A DNA stretch of 64,000 bases from Pyrinomonadaceae bacterium. Its GTDB lineage: Bacteria > Acidobacteriota > Blastocatellia > Pyrinomonadales > Pyrinomonadaceae. Positions within the stretch are counted from its first letter, which is position 1; each line of letters opens with the position of its first letter. Below are positions 54,701 to 63,089 of this stretch, one piece after another. The position numbers were made by a program, and so were the translations under genes. The stretch spans positions 434,001 through 498,000 of the forward strand of contig DASUNM010000021.1 of assembly GCA_036277115.1 (NCBI GenBank), written 5' to 3'. The notes under the pieces were generated by a model that made no database searches, was not told the origin of the DNA, and worked only from the letters and a program-made list of their open reading frames with translations.

Positions 54701-57700
54701 AAGCGTCGGCAAATCGTCATGCTGGATAGTGCCGAGACCCTGTCCGTCGCTGACCGTCGCACCGAGCACGTTCGTAATATTGACAAAGAACGTTTCATCG
54801 GGCTCTACTGCGACATCGCCATTTACAGTGACGCTGAACGTGTAAGTCGTCTGTCCGGCGGGAATGATCTGATTCGTCGACGTCTTCGCAACGTAGTCGT
54901 TGTCTTCGGTCGCGGGCGTATCGTCTTGCGCAGTACCGTCGGCCGTGGCGATGTCGAAAGTCACGTCCGTTCCCTGTGCCGGCGCTGAGAGACTCACCGT
55001 GAATGTAGCTATTGCGGTCCCGCTGTTTCCTTCGGCAACCGTAACGTCGGTGATGGTGAGATTCGGTGTCGCTCCGCCGGTGCAGCTGTTCGCAGGCGAG
55101 CTTGAATTGCGCGGGAATGGGGCCGAGACTAAGAAGTCTGCGGCGTTGTCATTAGTGTCCTGACAGCCACCAAGTTTTCTGACATCTGCGGTCGTGTTGC
55201 TGTGCGCAGGGGCTGGAGCAGAATTCTCCGCACAATCTGCCCCTCCATAACCGACAAGATCGACGATAGAGGGCGCGAACGGACAACCGCCGCCGGTTAG
55301 CGCGGTCGAATTGTTCACCAACGCAATCTTGCCGCCGCTTGTCGCCAGGTTGGATGTGCCGGTCGCATCCGGCGTCGGCAAATCGGCTCCAATCGTTGGG
55401 CTCGTCGGCGATTCCTTCACGAGGAAATATTTGCCAGGGGCGATCAGGCAGGGACCAAGCGGACACAACTGAGTAACTGACCAACTCGTACCCGTGGCGG
55501 AAGCTTGCTGCACTGACCAGCCAGCAAGATCCACGGTTGTCGTGCCGCGATTGAATATCTCGATATAGTCGTTCTTGAAGGTCGCTCCAGAATTGTTTCC
55601 TCCGCCGTAAACCTGACTTATCACTAAATTCGCCGTGTCGTCATTCTTAATTGTGCCAGTCCCGAATCCCGGTGGCGCTATCCCGGCGCCACCGGTCGAA
55701 TTCGACAGATTGACTCTGAAGGTCTCGTCCGGCTCAACCAGCATATCGCCATTGATCGTGACGTTAATCGGCTTGCTGGTCTCGCCCGGCGCGAAGCTGA
55801 GCTGGCCGCTGGTCGCTACATAATCCGAGCTGTCGGATGCAGTCACGTTTGCGGTCGTGTAATCGACAGTAACTGTATTGCTGCTCGTCGGCGTCAACGT
55901 GACGGTGAACGTGACCACTGACGTGCCGCTGTCGCCCTCGGCAATGTTAACCAGGTCGTCGATGAACAGAGTTGGCGTCGGCGGCGCGGCATCGTCGTTC
56001 GTGATCGTGCCCTGGCCCTGCGCATCAGAAATGCTCGCATTCGTAGGAATCGAAAGGTTTACAAAGAAAGTTTCGTTCGGCTCAAAAGTCCCATCGCCGT
56101 TGACTAACACCGTGATTGATTCCGCCGTATCTCCGGGAACGAAAGTCAGTAAACCGCTGTTGGACTGATAGTCGCTCGCCGAACTTGCCGTGTTGTCCGC
56201 GGTCGCAAAATTAACGGTGACCGTCTGACCACTGGCCGTCGACAGCGTGACCGTAAAAGTGAACGCCGTGGTGCCGCTGTCTCCCTCGGCAATCGACAAA
56301 TCATTAATCGAGAGCGAAGGCGCCGGATCGTTGTCGCTGATGGTGCCCTGGCCCTGGCTGTCGAGCAGCACGGCATTGGTCGCCCCGGAAAGATTTACAA
56401 AGAAGTTTTCACTCGCTTCATCGAGCGTATCGCCGTTGACCAGCACCGTAATCGTCTGGGTTAAGTCACCGGGATTGAACGTCAGCATTCCGCTGTTTGT
56501 TTGATAGTCGTTTCCGGCGAGCGTTGCAGTGCCGTCAGCCGTCACAAAATTGACGGTGACAGTCTGGGCGCTGGCGGATGAGAGCGAAACCGTAAACGTC
56601 GCATTCACGGTCCCGACATTTCCTTCCGTCACGGTGACATCGTTAATCGTGATCTCAGGCTGGCAGTTACCTGCGGGTGAACTGCTATTGCGCGGATTGG
56701 GTGACGCTACGAAGAAGTCTGCGCCATTCTCGTTCGTATCAACACAGCCGCCGGCTTTTCTGAAGTCGGCAGTCGTGTTCGACGGCGCGGCAGCGGGGGC
56801 AGCTCCTTCATAGCAATGGCCCGTGGTCGTTGGGCTGTTGCCATAGCCGACAAAATCAACAATGGTTGAGTTGTTCGGATTGAACGGCGTCGCGAGATCA
56901 TCTCCGGGGCAGGCCGCGGCCGGCAGAGCCGCAGTGCCAGCGACCAGCGCAACCTTTCCGGCTGTATTGCCCATCGCAATCGTGCCGATCGCGTCGGGCG
57001 CTGGCAGCGCTACTCCATTAGTCGTGCCGCCGCCTTCCTGCACCAAATAGTATTTCCCGGGCGCGATGCTGCCGCTGGTTAGATTGGTCTGGCTTCCGAA
57101 GTTGGAACCGACGGCCGCATATTGAATTGAATGGGGCGTGACGGCGAAATCGACCGTGGTCGTGCCGCGATTGTAGATTTCGACGAAGTCATTCCGGAAC
57201 GGTGCGCCTGCATTGTTTCCGCCGCCGTAAACCTGCGAGATGACCAGACCTGACGCGTCATCATTCTGAATCGTGCCCAATCCCTGACCATCCGCGACGC
57301 CCGCGTTGGCGGAAACGTTCGAGATGTTAACGAAGAATTCCTCGTTTGACTCGACCGTAGTGTCACCATTCACAGTGACATCGAAGGTGTAGTTGAACTG
57401 GCCGGATGGAATGCTCTGTGAAGTCAGACTGCGCGCCACGTAATCGCTGTTGGCGACGGTCGCGGAACTATCCTGCGTCGCAATGTCGAAAGTAATGCCT
57501 TCCGGTGGCGCCGGAAGATTTGAGCTCACCGTGAAAGTGAATGTCGTCGTGCCGGCGTTGCCTTCTTCTCTCGTAACGTCGTTCACGGTCAACAGCGGAA
57601 TATCATCGGTGACAATCGTCCCGGTTCCCTGAGCATCGGTGACGCTCGCGCCCGAGACGTTGCTGACATTCACGAAGAACACTTCCGTCGGCTCCATGGA

Positions 57701-60700
57701 TACATCGCCGTTGACAGTGACCTTGAACTGATAAGTCTGCAGGCCCGGCGGAATGGATTGCGCCGTCAGCGACTGACCGGCGTAATCGTTGTTCGCTACT
57801 GTCGCCGTATTGTCCTGCGTCGCGATGTCGAAGGTAACCGGTGCAACCGACGTGGTAGACAAGCTAACTGTGAAAGTAAATATCGTCGTCCCGGCATTTC
57901 CTTCGTTCTGGCTGACGTCGTTGATGCTTAAGGCCGGACCGCTGACCGTGAGAGCAGCGGGCGTACTGCTGGCAGTATTCGAACCGTTCGTTGCCGACGC
58001 GGTAATGTTGGCAATTCCCGGATTCTGCCCCTTCACGGTAGCGGTTGCGACACCGGTCATGAAGTTCAGCGACACGGATTCGACGAATGCTACGTTTGTA
58101 TTGTCCGAGATGAAATCGATTGGAACGCCAGTCATCACTCGACCGAATTGATCGAAAGCCTGCGCGGTGAATTGCTGAGTCTGGCCTACGCCAATCGTTG
58201 CGGACGGCGGCGAGATCGTGACCGTCGTCAGAATCCCCGGGCAATTTCCAAACGGCGTGCCGTCGGTCCTCAGCCCCGGCGAGTATCTTCCGCTCGCGCC
58301 TACCGCCGCGGTGTGCTGAACGTACGCGCCGGTAATGTCGGGCGATCGCGTCAGCGATTGGTTGTTGTCGCCATCGCGTCCGGTGCTGCCTCCATAGCTG
58401 AATTCTGTAATCAGGTTTCCGGACGCGTCGCGAACCAGAATCGTCACGCCTGAGTTGGTGAGCGACAAACCGGCGGTCGTCGTGGCCTTCACAACCTGCG
58501 CACAACCAAAGACCGCGTCCGAAGAATTGAAGCTGCCGCCGCCAAACACGACGATCGCTTCGCCCGGGGGCAGGGAAGTGCCCGAAGCGAAAGTAAAGCG
58601 CGTGGTTTCTGTAGTGCTGCCAGTGGCCCGCGTGCGAATCGTCCATCCGCCTAAACTAATTACTTCTCCCGAAGTGCCGTTGACGAGTTCGACGAATTCA
58701 TCATCGGTGCCGTCGCGCACGCCGTCGTGATTCGCATCGCCGGCTATCCCCTCAGGCGGATCGGCCAGGACTTCGTTGATCACGACATTGCGTGTCGAGT
58801 CGCCCAGGAACCTTACCGTCACCGGATTGCTGTCGCGTCCATCAGCCTGAATGAACAAGGTGACGTTGCCTGCGCCGCGCAAATCCGCGGGCACGCGCAC
58901 GACAACTTCATCGAGCCCTGGCATTTCCGGTGACTCAATCACGGCTTCCGGCGTGACGACTCGGCCGCCAATGTTGACCGTTCGAACAACTCCTTTGCGG
59001 ACGCCGGTCGAAAAGATCGATAGGCGCAGGTTTCCGCCGCTCGGATCAAAGGGCCCTTCAGCCTGCGTCTCAGTATTAAGAATCTGCCCTTCGCCGACGC
59101 CGTCGCCGGTCTTGGTGAAGATGCCGGGCGCGGCGACTAAAACCGGCACCGTTCCTTTTGAAGCAAAGCCGTCCGCATTCGTGACAACTACTTCGGCGTT
59201 GCCAATCTCAGTCTGGTCCGGTACGAGGAAGTGAACGCGCGTGGGCGAGACGAAGAATATCTGCGCCGCGCGGCCATTGACCGTCACGGTGGTCCCGCCC
59301 ACGTTAGTCGGAAATTCTCCGTTGGGTTGCTTCTGCGACTGCTGCGTGGTGTTGGCGAGCACAGTGCCGAACGCAGCGGCGATGCTGTTTGGCGCCACCG
59401 CTTTGATGGGTGATGGCTCATGGCCGAGTGATGCCTGATTCAGGATCGAGGTCAGCGCGCCGAACGGGGGCCGTGCTACTAAACCAGTCGCATAAATTTC
59501 AGATTTGTTTTCCAGGCCGGCTGTCACGGTGCCGGAAAGAGCACGCGGAAAATTGAACACGACCGTCGATCCGTCATCGTTGAGGGACGAGACAACCTCA
59601 CAAGCCGCGTTGCTACCATCAAAGCAATCCGCGTCGCTGTCCACGACGTTTGTGATGCGAGCGAATGTGCCCGTCGGTGTGTCGTAAGTGTAAAGCTCTA
59701 CGCTTGCGTCTGAGTTGCTGAATCCGGTCAGTGCGCGACGCGTGGCGAAAGCGATGCGCAAGCCGTCGCCGCTGATCGTCGGGTGGAGCGGCACTTCAGT
59801 CACGCGCGTGCCGAGCGTTGTTACCTGCCGGTTAACATTGCCAATGCGCCCGTCGTAATAAAAGACCTGCGTCGAATTCGCGGCCGTCTCTGCGGAGTAG
59901 GCGACGCGCGCGCCGTCGTCGCTGATGGCCCGGCCGTAGGTCATCGCGAGCCGCGTAACATTCAACGAAAGTACTGTCTGAGCCGCGCTTGTCCGATTTA
60001 TTCTGAGCAGGTCGCGATTCGTGCTCGCCGTCGCGCCCAGATCGCGGATGCACGCGATGGCTGAGCCGTCGCCGCTAATCTTTGCGTCACTGAAACCAAC
60101 AATGCCCGTCGAGTTCGTCAGTTGCGTGAACGCGGCGGCGGTTGAATCGAAGACAAAGACCTCGAGATTTCCGTCGCCGTTTTGTGAAGTCAGATTTCGG
60201 TTTGACGAGAACGCGACGAACCGGCCGTCGTCAGACATCGAAGGTTGAAAGTTGCCTTCCGTGACTCGATTCGCCGGATTGCCCGGTGTGGTGTTGGTGA
60301 CCTGAACGAGATTAGAGCCGTTGAAAAGAAAGATCTCTGAGTTTCCATCAGCGTTCGTTCCCAGCGGGTCGTCTTTTGAAGCGAAAGCGACCCGCGATCC
60401 GTCTTGCGAAACGCCCGGGGCGACCGCGCGCGTCCTACCCATCTGAAAGAATGTGGGCGGATCGACCGAGATGTTTGCGCGAATCGCGCGAAAGTGGTTC
60501 GTGCCACCCGCTCCAGCGACGTCTTCAGTCGATTCAAAACCGATAATTCGTCCATCGCCGCTAATCGACGGATTAATGCTGATGCCTTCATCGGTGGTAT
60601 TGGTGATGCGTCGGAGAGAGGACTGTGTTTCGGCCGAGCGCAGGCACACAAAACCGATGGCCACCGCGGCGGCCAAAGCGAAGAAGACAATGCGCGGGCG

Positions 60701-60709
60701 AGACGTCAC
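51734..60709 (-). CDS. giant secreted Calx-beta / lamin-tail surface protein
   Basis: This 2991-residue protein starts at GTG 60709 with a signal peptide (IVFFALAAAVAIGFVCL). Domains in order: TolB/PD40-like beta-propeller repeats (about 35-410; SGDGRIIGFES, SDDGRFVAFSS); a TIGR03437-type acidobacterial module (about 415-640; NGRAAQIFFVSPTRVHFLVP); a lamin-tail domain (about 640-790); a Big2-like Ig fold (about 810-900); then ten Calx-beta units (NDVxxxEGNAGTTxFTFTVSLS...NDDA) interrupted by two further lamin-tail domains (VISQVYGGGNN...EIFNRGTTTVDL), an ENFD-type jelly-roll segment, a DUF11 repeat and a final lamin-tail. Calx-beta folds bind calcium and lamin-tail domains are common in secreted matrix proteins, so adhesion or matrix roles are likely. 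There is no sorting anchor at the C-terminus. Confidence 0.92.
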   Translation of the reverse strand: MTSRPRIVFFALAAAVAIGFVCLRSAETQSSLRRITNTTDEGISINPSISGDGRIIGFESTEDVAGAGGTNHFRAIRANISVDPPTFFQMGRTRAVAPGVSQDGSRVAFASKDDPLGTNADGNSEIFLFNGSNLVQVTNTTPGNPANRVTEGNFQPSMSDDGRFVAFSSNRNLTSQNGDGNLEVFVFDSTAAAFTQLTNSTGIVGFSDAKISGDGSAIACIRDLGATASTNRDLLRINRTSAAQTVLSLNVTRLAMTYGRAISDDGARVAYSAETAANSTQVFYYDGRIGNVNRQVTTLGTRVTEVPLHPTISGDGLRIAFATRRALTGFSNSDASVELYTYDTPTGTFARITNVVDSDADCFDGSNAACEVVSSLNDDGSTVVFNFPRALSGTVTAGLENKSEIYATGLVARPPFGALTSILNQASLGHEPSPIKAVAPNSIAAAFGTVLANTTQQSQKQPNGEFPTNVGGTTVTVNGRAAQIFFVSPTRVHFLVPDQTEIGNAEVVVTNADGFASKGTVPVLVAAPGIFTKTGDGVGEGQILNTETQAEGPFDPSGGNLRLSIFSTGVRKGVVRTVNIGGRVVTPEAVIESPEMPGLDEVVVRVPADLRGAGNVTLFIQADGRDSNPVTVRFLGDSTRNVVINEVLADPPEGIAGDANHDGVRDGTDDEFVELVNGTSGEVISLGGWTIRTRATGSTTETTRFTFASGTSLPPGEAIVVFGGGSFNSSDAVFGCAQVVKATTTAGLSLTNSGVTILVRDASGNLITEFSYGGSTGRDGDNNQSLTRSPDITGAYVQHTAAVGASGRYSPGLRTDGTPFGNCPGILTTVTISPPSATIGVGQTQQFTAQAFDQFGRVMTGVPIDFISDNTNVAFVESVSLNFMTGVATATVKGQNPGIANITASATNGSNTASSTPAALTVSGPALSINDVSQNEGNAGTTIFTFTVSLSTTSVAPVTFDIATQDNTATVANNDYAGQSLTAQSIPPGLQTYQFKVTVNGDVSMEPTEVFFVNVSNVSGASVTDAQGTGTIVTDDIPLLTVNDVTREEGNAGTTTFTFTVSSNLPAPPEGITFDIATQDSSATVANSDYVARSLTSQSIPSGQFNYTFDVTVNGDTTVESNEEFFVNISNVSANAGVADGQGLGTIQNDDASGLVISQVYGGGNNAGAPFRNDFVEIYNRGTTTVDFAVTPHSIQYAAVGSNFGSQTNLTSGSIAPGKYYLVQEGGGTTNGVALPAPDAIGTIAMGNTAGKVALVAGTAALPAAACPGDDLATPFNPNNSTIVDFVGYGNSPTTTGHCYEGAAPAAAPSNTTADFRKAGGCVDTNENGADFFVASPNPRNSSSPAGNCQPEITINDVTVTEGNVGTVNATFTVSLSSASAQTVTVNFVTADGTATLAGNDYQTNSGMLTFNPGDLTQTITVLVNGDTLDEASENFFVNLSGATNAVLLDSQGQGTISDNDPAPSLSINDLSIAEGDSGTTAFTFTVTLSTASGQTVTVNFATADNTASSASDYQSNSGLLTFVPGDTAESITVLVNGDGTFEPNETFFVNLSIPTNASISDAQGQGTITNDDAAPPTPTLFIDDLVNIAEGDSGTSVVTFTVTLTPTSSNTVTVDYTTANVTASDSSDYVATSGQLSFAPGETSKPINVTINGDMLVEPDETFRVNLSNSTGGAGIAPPGFGTGTIKNDDTANLVISQVYGGGNNSGATFKNDYIEIFNRGTTTVDLAGWSVQQASATGTSWSVTQLCPLGPCLIAPGKYFLVKESPTSPTIGADLPTPDATGTSNLATSGGKIALVNNSTALTGGGCPFAPSIVDLVGYGGADCAENSAPAPAHSNTTADVRKLGGCQDTNDNAADFLVSAPFPRNSSSPANSCTGGATPNLTITDVTVAEGNSGTAIATFTVSLSAPAQGTDVTFDIATADGTAQDDTPATEDNDYVAKTSTNQIIPAGQTTYTFSVTVNGDVAVEPDETFFVNITNVLGATVSDGQGLGTIQHDDLPTLSINDVSQAETNSGTTTFTFTVSLSAPAPATVSFDIATADGTAQDDNPATEDNDYQLRSLTAQTIAQGGSSYTFDVTVNGDTADEGVETFFVNVSNVSGATVLDGQGLGTIQNDDAPPTLSIGDVTQVETNAGTTTFTFTVSLSAPALAGGVSFTVNTADGTTDPATAGSDYVAIVNGSGSIAEGNTSTTVDVTVNGDTVFESNETFFVNITGVTGATVSDGQGLGTITNDDTQPSLAIADAIITEGNAGTSLMTFTVTLTGTSQSTVSVNYATADSSATVANTDYDTASGTLNFVSGDTAETFTVTIHGDVNPEGDEMFLVNLSGASGATISDSQALGIIFLDDPFSIAAVNTAYSENFDVLAQSGVSATTPPAWPRAESGTSANSTYTANDGGSTTGDTYSYGTGTSTERALGGLQTGTLVPTIGAFYRNDTGATLNSLQISYTGEQWRLGTASRTDQLDFQYSTNATSLTTGTWTDVNALDFTTPNTTTAGAKDGNNAANRTAITNTITGLSIAPGATFWIRWTDFNASGADDGLAVDDFSITAGVDTPALSINNVTQAETNSGTTTFNFTVSLTSPAPPGGVSFTINTADGTTDPANAGSDYVAIINGSGSIAQNGTSTTISVTVNGDTDIEPNETFFVNLTGVTGATVTDAQGLGTITNDDAATSTTDLSVTKTDALDPVAIGNDITYTITVTNGGPAVASNTQLSDTVPTNTTFRSISAPVGWTCGTVPAVGGTGAISCTNATFGVGSAVFTLVVRVGTAVADGTIITNTASVSSSTTESNPGNESAIQTTTVKQPQLAISQVYGGGGNASATYTNDFIEIFNRGTTTVDFSATNYSVQYAAATSNFTTNKTDITSGTIAPGQYFLIQQASGGANGVALPTPDATGSIAMSATAGKVALVLGTTALTGSGCPFGATIVDFLGYGTTANCSETAPIAMSGTNSNARSAIRTVSCTDINNNSTDFSNPTTPPVARNSATTLAPCP

Positions 60710-60734
60710 AAGCTGAGTGGGTAAGAGCGCTGGA

Positions 60735-60762
60735 ATTCTATACGTTTTTCACCCGATTACAA
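60735..60762 (-). promoter_or_regulatory. candidate promoter of the giant gene
   Basis: On the minus strand TTGTAA (60762-60757) and TAGAAT (60740-60735) are 16 bases apart, ending 25 bases before the GTG start. Both hexamers are two mismatches or fewer from consensus. Confidence 0.4.
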
Positions 60763-60858
60763 TGCAATATGGTTAAAGGCGCCGGGCTCAGGTGACGCGG
60801 CTTTGCGCGCTGAGTTAGGATGCTTATCGTCTTCGAATATTCGGCTACGGGGAGACTC

Positions 60859-61752
60859 ATGAGAATTGCCATCGCAGGCGCAAGCGGCCTTGTTGGTTCG
60901 ACGCTGATTCCGGAACTTGAAAGCGACGGTCACGAGATCGTTCGTCTGGTTCGCAGTACGCCGAAAGCGGGCGAGATCGAATGGCATCCGAACCAGGACG
61001 AGATCAATCCGGCGACCCTCGATGGTTTTGAGGCGATCATTAATCTCGCCGGCGAGAGCATCGCCGAGGGCCGTTGGACTGACGAGAAGAAGAAAAGGAT
61101 TCGCGACAGCCGCGTTAATGGCACCCACTTGATAAGCGAAGCGATCGCCAAGCTGGCGACGAAACCGCGGGTTTTTCTGTGCGCATCAGCGACTGGAATT
61201 TACGGTGACCGCGGCGATGAGACTCTTGACGAGCAGAGCGAATCCGGCGGCGGCTTTCTCGCTGGTGTCTGTCGCGAATGGGAAAAGGCGTCGGAACCCG
61301 CAAGCAACGCGGGTGTGCGCGTCGTTAACCTGCGTTTCGGCCCCATCCTCGCGCGCGCCGGTGGCATGCTCGAGAAGATGCTGACGCCTTTTAAGATGGG
61401 CCTTGGCGGCAAAATCGGCTCCGGCAAGCAGTACATAAGTTGGGTCGCGATCGATGATGTGGTCGCAGCGATAAAGTTAGCGCTGAATGATGAGTCGATC
61501 CGCGGCCCTTTGAACATCGTCTCGCCGAAGCCGGTCACGAATGAGCGATTCACGCGCGCGCTGGGCGAAGCGCTGTCACGCCCAACCGTCATGTCGATGC
61601 CTGCATTCGCGGCGCGACTCGCGTTTGGCGAAATGGCAGACGAGATGTTGCTCGTAAGCCAGCACGTAGTTCCGAAAAGGCTTACGGCAGCCGGCTTTCA
61701 GTTTGTATATCCAACTCTTCAGAACGCTCTCCATCACTATCTCAATGCGTAA
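60859..61752 (+). CDS. TIGR01777-family NAD(P)-dependent epimerase-like protein
   Basis: This 297-residue extended short-chain dehydrogenase/reductase is of the YfcH/SulA type. The N-terminal dinucleotide motif is IAGASGLVGSTL, followed by NLAGESIAEGRWT, ASATGIYGDRGDE (catalytic Tyr region), NLRFGPILARAGGMLEKMLTPF and ISWVAIDDVV. Biochemical function is unknown for most members. GGGGAG (60850-60854 region) precedes the ATG at 60859; the reading from 60820 adds 13 residues before the Rossmann fold and is rejected. It is convergent with the next gene, 8 bases apart. Confidence 0.9.
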   Translation: MRIAIAGASGLVGSTLIPELESDGHEIVRLVRSTPKAGEIEWHPNQDEINPATLDGFEAIINLAGESIAEGRWTDEKKKRIRDSRVNGTHLISEAIAKLATKPRVFLCASATGIYGDRGDETLDEQSESGGGFLAGVCREWEKASEPASNAGVRVVNLRFGPILARAGGMLEKMLTPFKMGLGGKIGSGKQYISWVAIDDVVAAIKLALNDESIRGPLNIVSPKPVTNERFTRALGEALSRPTVMSMPAFAARLAFGEMADEMLLVSQHVVPKRLTAAGFQFVYPTLQNALHHYLNA

Positions 61753-61760
61753 TTGGGTGG

Positions 61761-62966
61761 CTAACCACCGCCCTGGTCGATATTTTTCTTAACCAGACGG
61801 TTCAGCGTGTCCGGGACGAGTCTCTCTGCGAACCCGGCGAGGAACGACCACAAGATTAGCAACGCATACGCGATCCCGCTCGACGGTCCCGTGTCTTTGA
61901 GAAAGTCTTTTATATGTAAGACGCCAGTTCGCGGCCCTGTAGACGATGCCGCCGGTTGCACGGTTGTACTCACTTCCGCTGCGGGTGAGCTGGAAGCCTG
62001 AGACTGCGCCGCATCCGGGGCTTGCGTGGTGGTCGAGGTCGAAGGTGATGATGACGCAGTAATCGGGGGGCGCGTTGCGGGTGGTGCTGAAGAAGTCGCT
62101 GTCGTCGGCGGTTTCGATGACGTGACGATCGTTGGAAAGACCGCGCCGTCCAGCACCTTACCGGCAAACAGCACGAACAATAGAAAAGCAAAGATTCCGC
62201 CGTACAGCGGCGAGAGCATAATTCCTCGCCAGCCGCTGTTTAGCGCTGCCAGGTTGAAAAGTGCATCTCCATCGCTCGGCGCGGATTGAATCCGCTGCAA
62301 CATGCTGACACAGCCGCCTACGATTCCGGCAAGTATCACTGTCAGAACTGTAATTACGACGGCTGAATACCTGTCCAGGGCGGGGACACCAAGATTAAGT
62401 GCCAAGGCGATTGCGATCACCGTACACACGATCGCCGTGATGAGTACAGCCTTTCTGGTCAGTTCGTCCCGGAGTCCTTCTCGGAGCGGAAGCAAGGCTG
62501 AATAAAGATAGAACTGGCCCAACAAATATCTAATATCAGCCCGCAGGTCGCGTTCAATCTGCTGACTGATGGCCGCATTGTCCATGTCGACGGCGCCCAG
62601 ATCCACGGGCCGCGAGGCGAGGTACGCGTCATATTCTCTCTGCCCCGCGACACTCCGATAGCGGGCGCGGGCGTCGTAAGCCTTGCGGATCAAGCTTTCA
62701 GCGGGCCGGAGCTCTACCAGCAGCAGATCGAATGTGTAGATGTCGCTCCAGGTCAGTTGTTGCTGCACTCGCTTCTCAGCTATCCCCTCGAGGTGATTCA
62801 GCGCGCCGTAATCCTTGATAGACGGTTTGAGCGCTAGATATTCGCCGTGTAGGTGATCGAAGAATAGCCAGGCATGAGGCGCTACGGGTCTATTCATCGC
62901 GTGCTCGTTTCGCGTTTCGCGCCCCATTACATTTTGTTCAGGCTTTTGAGTGCTTGGGTCTTCCAT
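61761..62966 (-). CDS. multi-pass membrane protein of unknown function
   Basis: These roughly 400 residues have a soluble N-terminal part (about 30-165) with many charged helices (PSIKDYGALNHLEGIAEKRV). Four probable transmembrane helices follow (about 172-192, 200-222, 250-272, 365-385). Between the third and fourth lies a Thr/Ser/Pro/Ala-rich low-complexity linker (about 275-345) that is probably extracytoplasmic. The C-terminus LWSFLAGFAERLVPDTLNRLV resembles the end of other bacterial membrane proteins of unknown role. The ATG at 62966 is used; a GTG at 63002 is possible. Confidence 0.6.
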   Translation of the reverse strand: MEDPSTQKPEQNVMGRETRNEHAMNRPVAPHAWLFFDHLHGEYLALKPSIKDYGALNHLEGIAEKRVQQQLTWSDIYTFDLLLVELRPAESLIRKAYDARARYRSVAGQREYDAYLASRPVDLGAVDMDNAAISQQIERDLRADIRYLLGQFYLYSALLPLREGLRDELTRKAVLITAIVCTVIAIALALNLGVPALDRYSAVVITVLTVILAGIVGGCVSMLQRIQSAPSDGDALFNLAALNSGWRGIMLSPLYGGIFAFLLFVLFAGKVLDGAVFPTIVTSSKPPTTATSSAPPATRPPITASSSPSTSTTTQAPDAAQSQASSSPAAEVSTTVQPAASSTGPRTGVLHIKDFLKDTGPSSGIAYALLILWSFLAGFAERLVPDTLNRLVKKNIDQGGG

Positions 62967-63089
62967 GGAAGTTTGGTCTTTCACGGTGCTTTGGGCCCAC
63001 ACAGAAACTAGACGGCGAATCGGAATGATTTTCTACGGATTCTTACAGTCCGGCGTAGTAATATTGCCCAGCCTTTTCAGGAGGTTCCG

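Noticed and set aside
52295-60724. Many long open frames on the plus strand across the giant gene
   Set aside because: They are antisense shadows of the repetitive Thr/Val/Asp-rich minus-strand gene, recur with the same period as the Calx-beta units, and have low-complexity translations without start signals.
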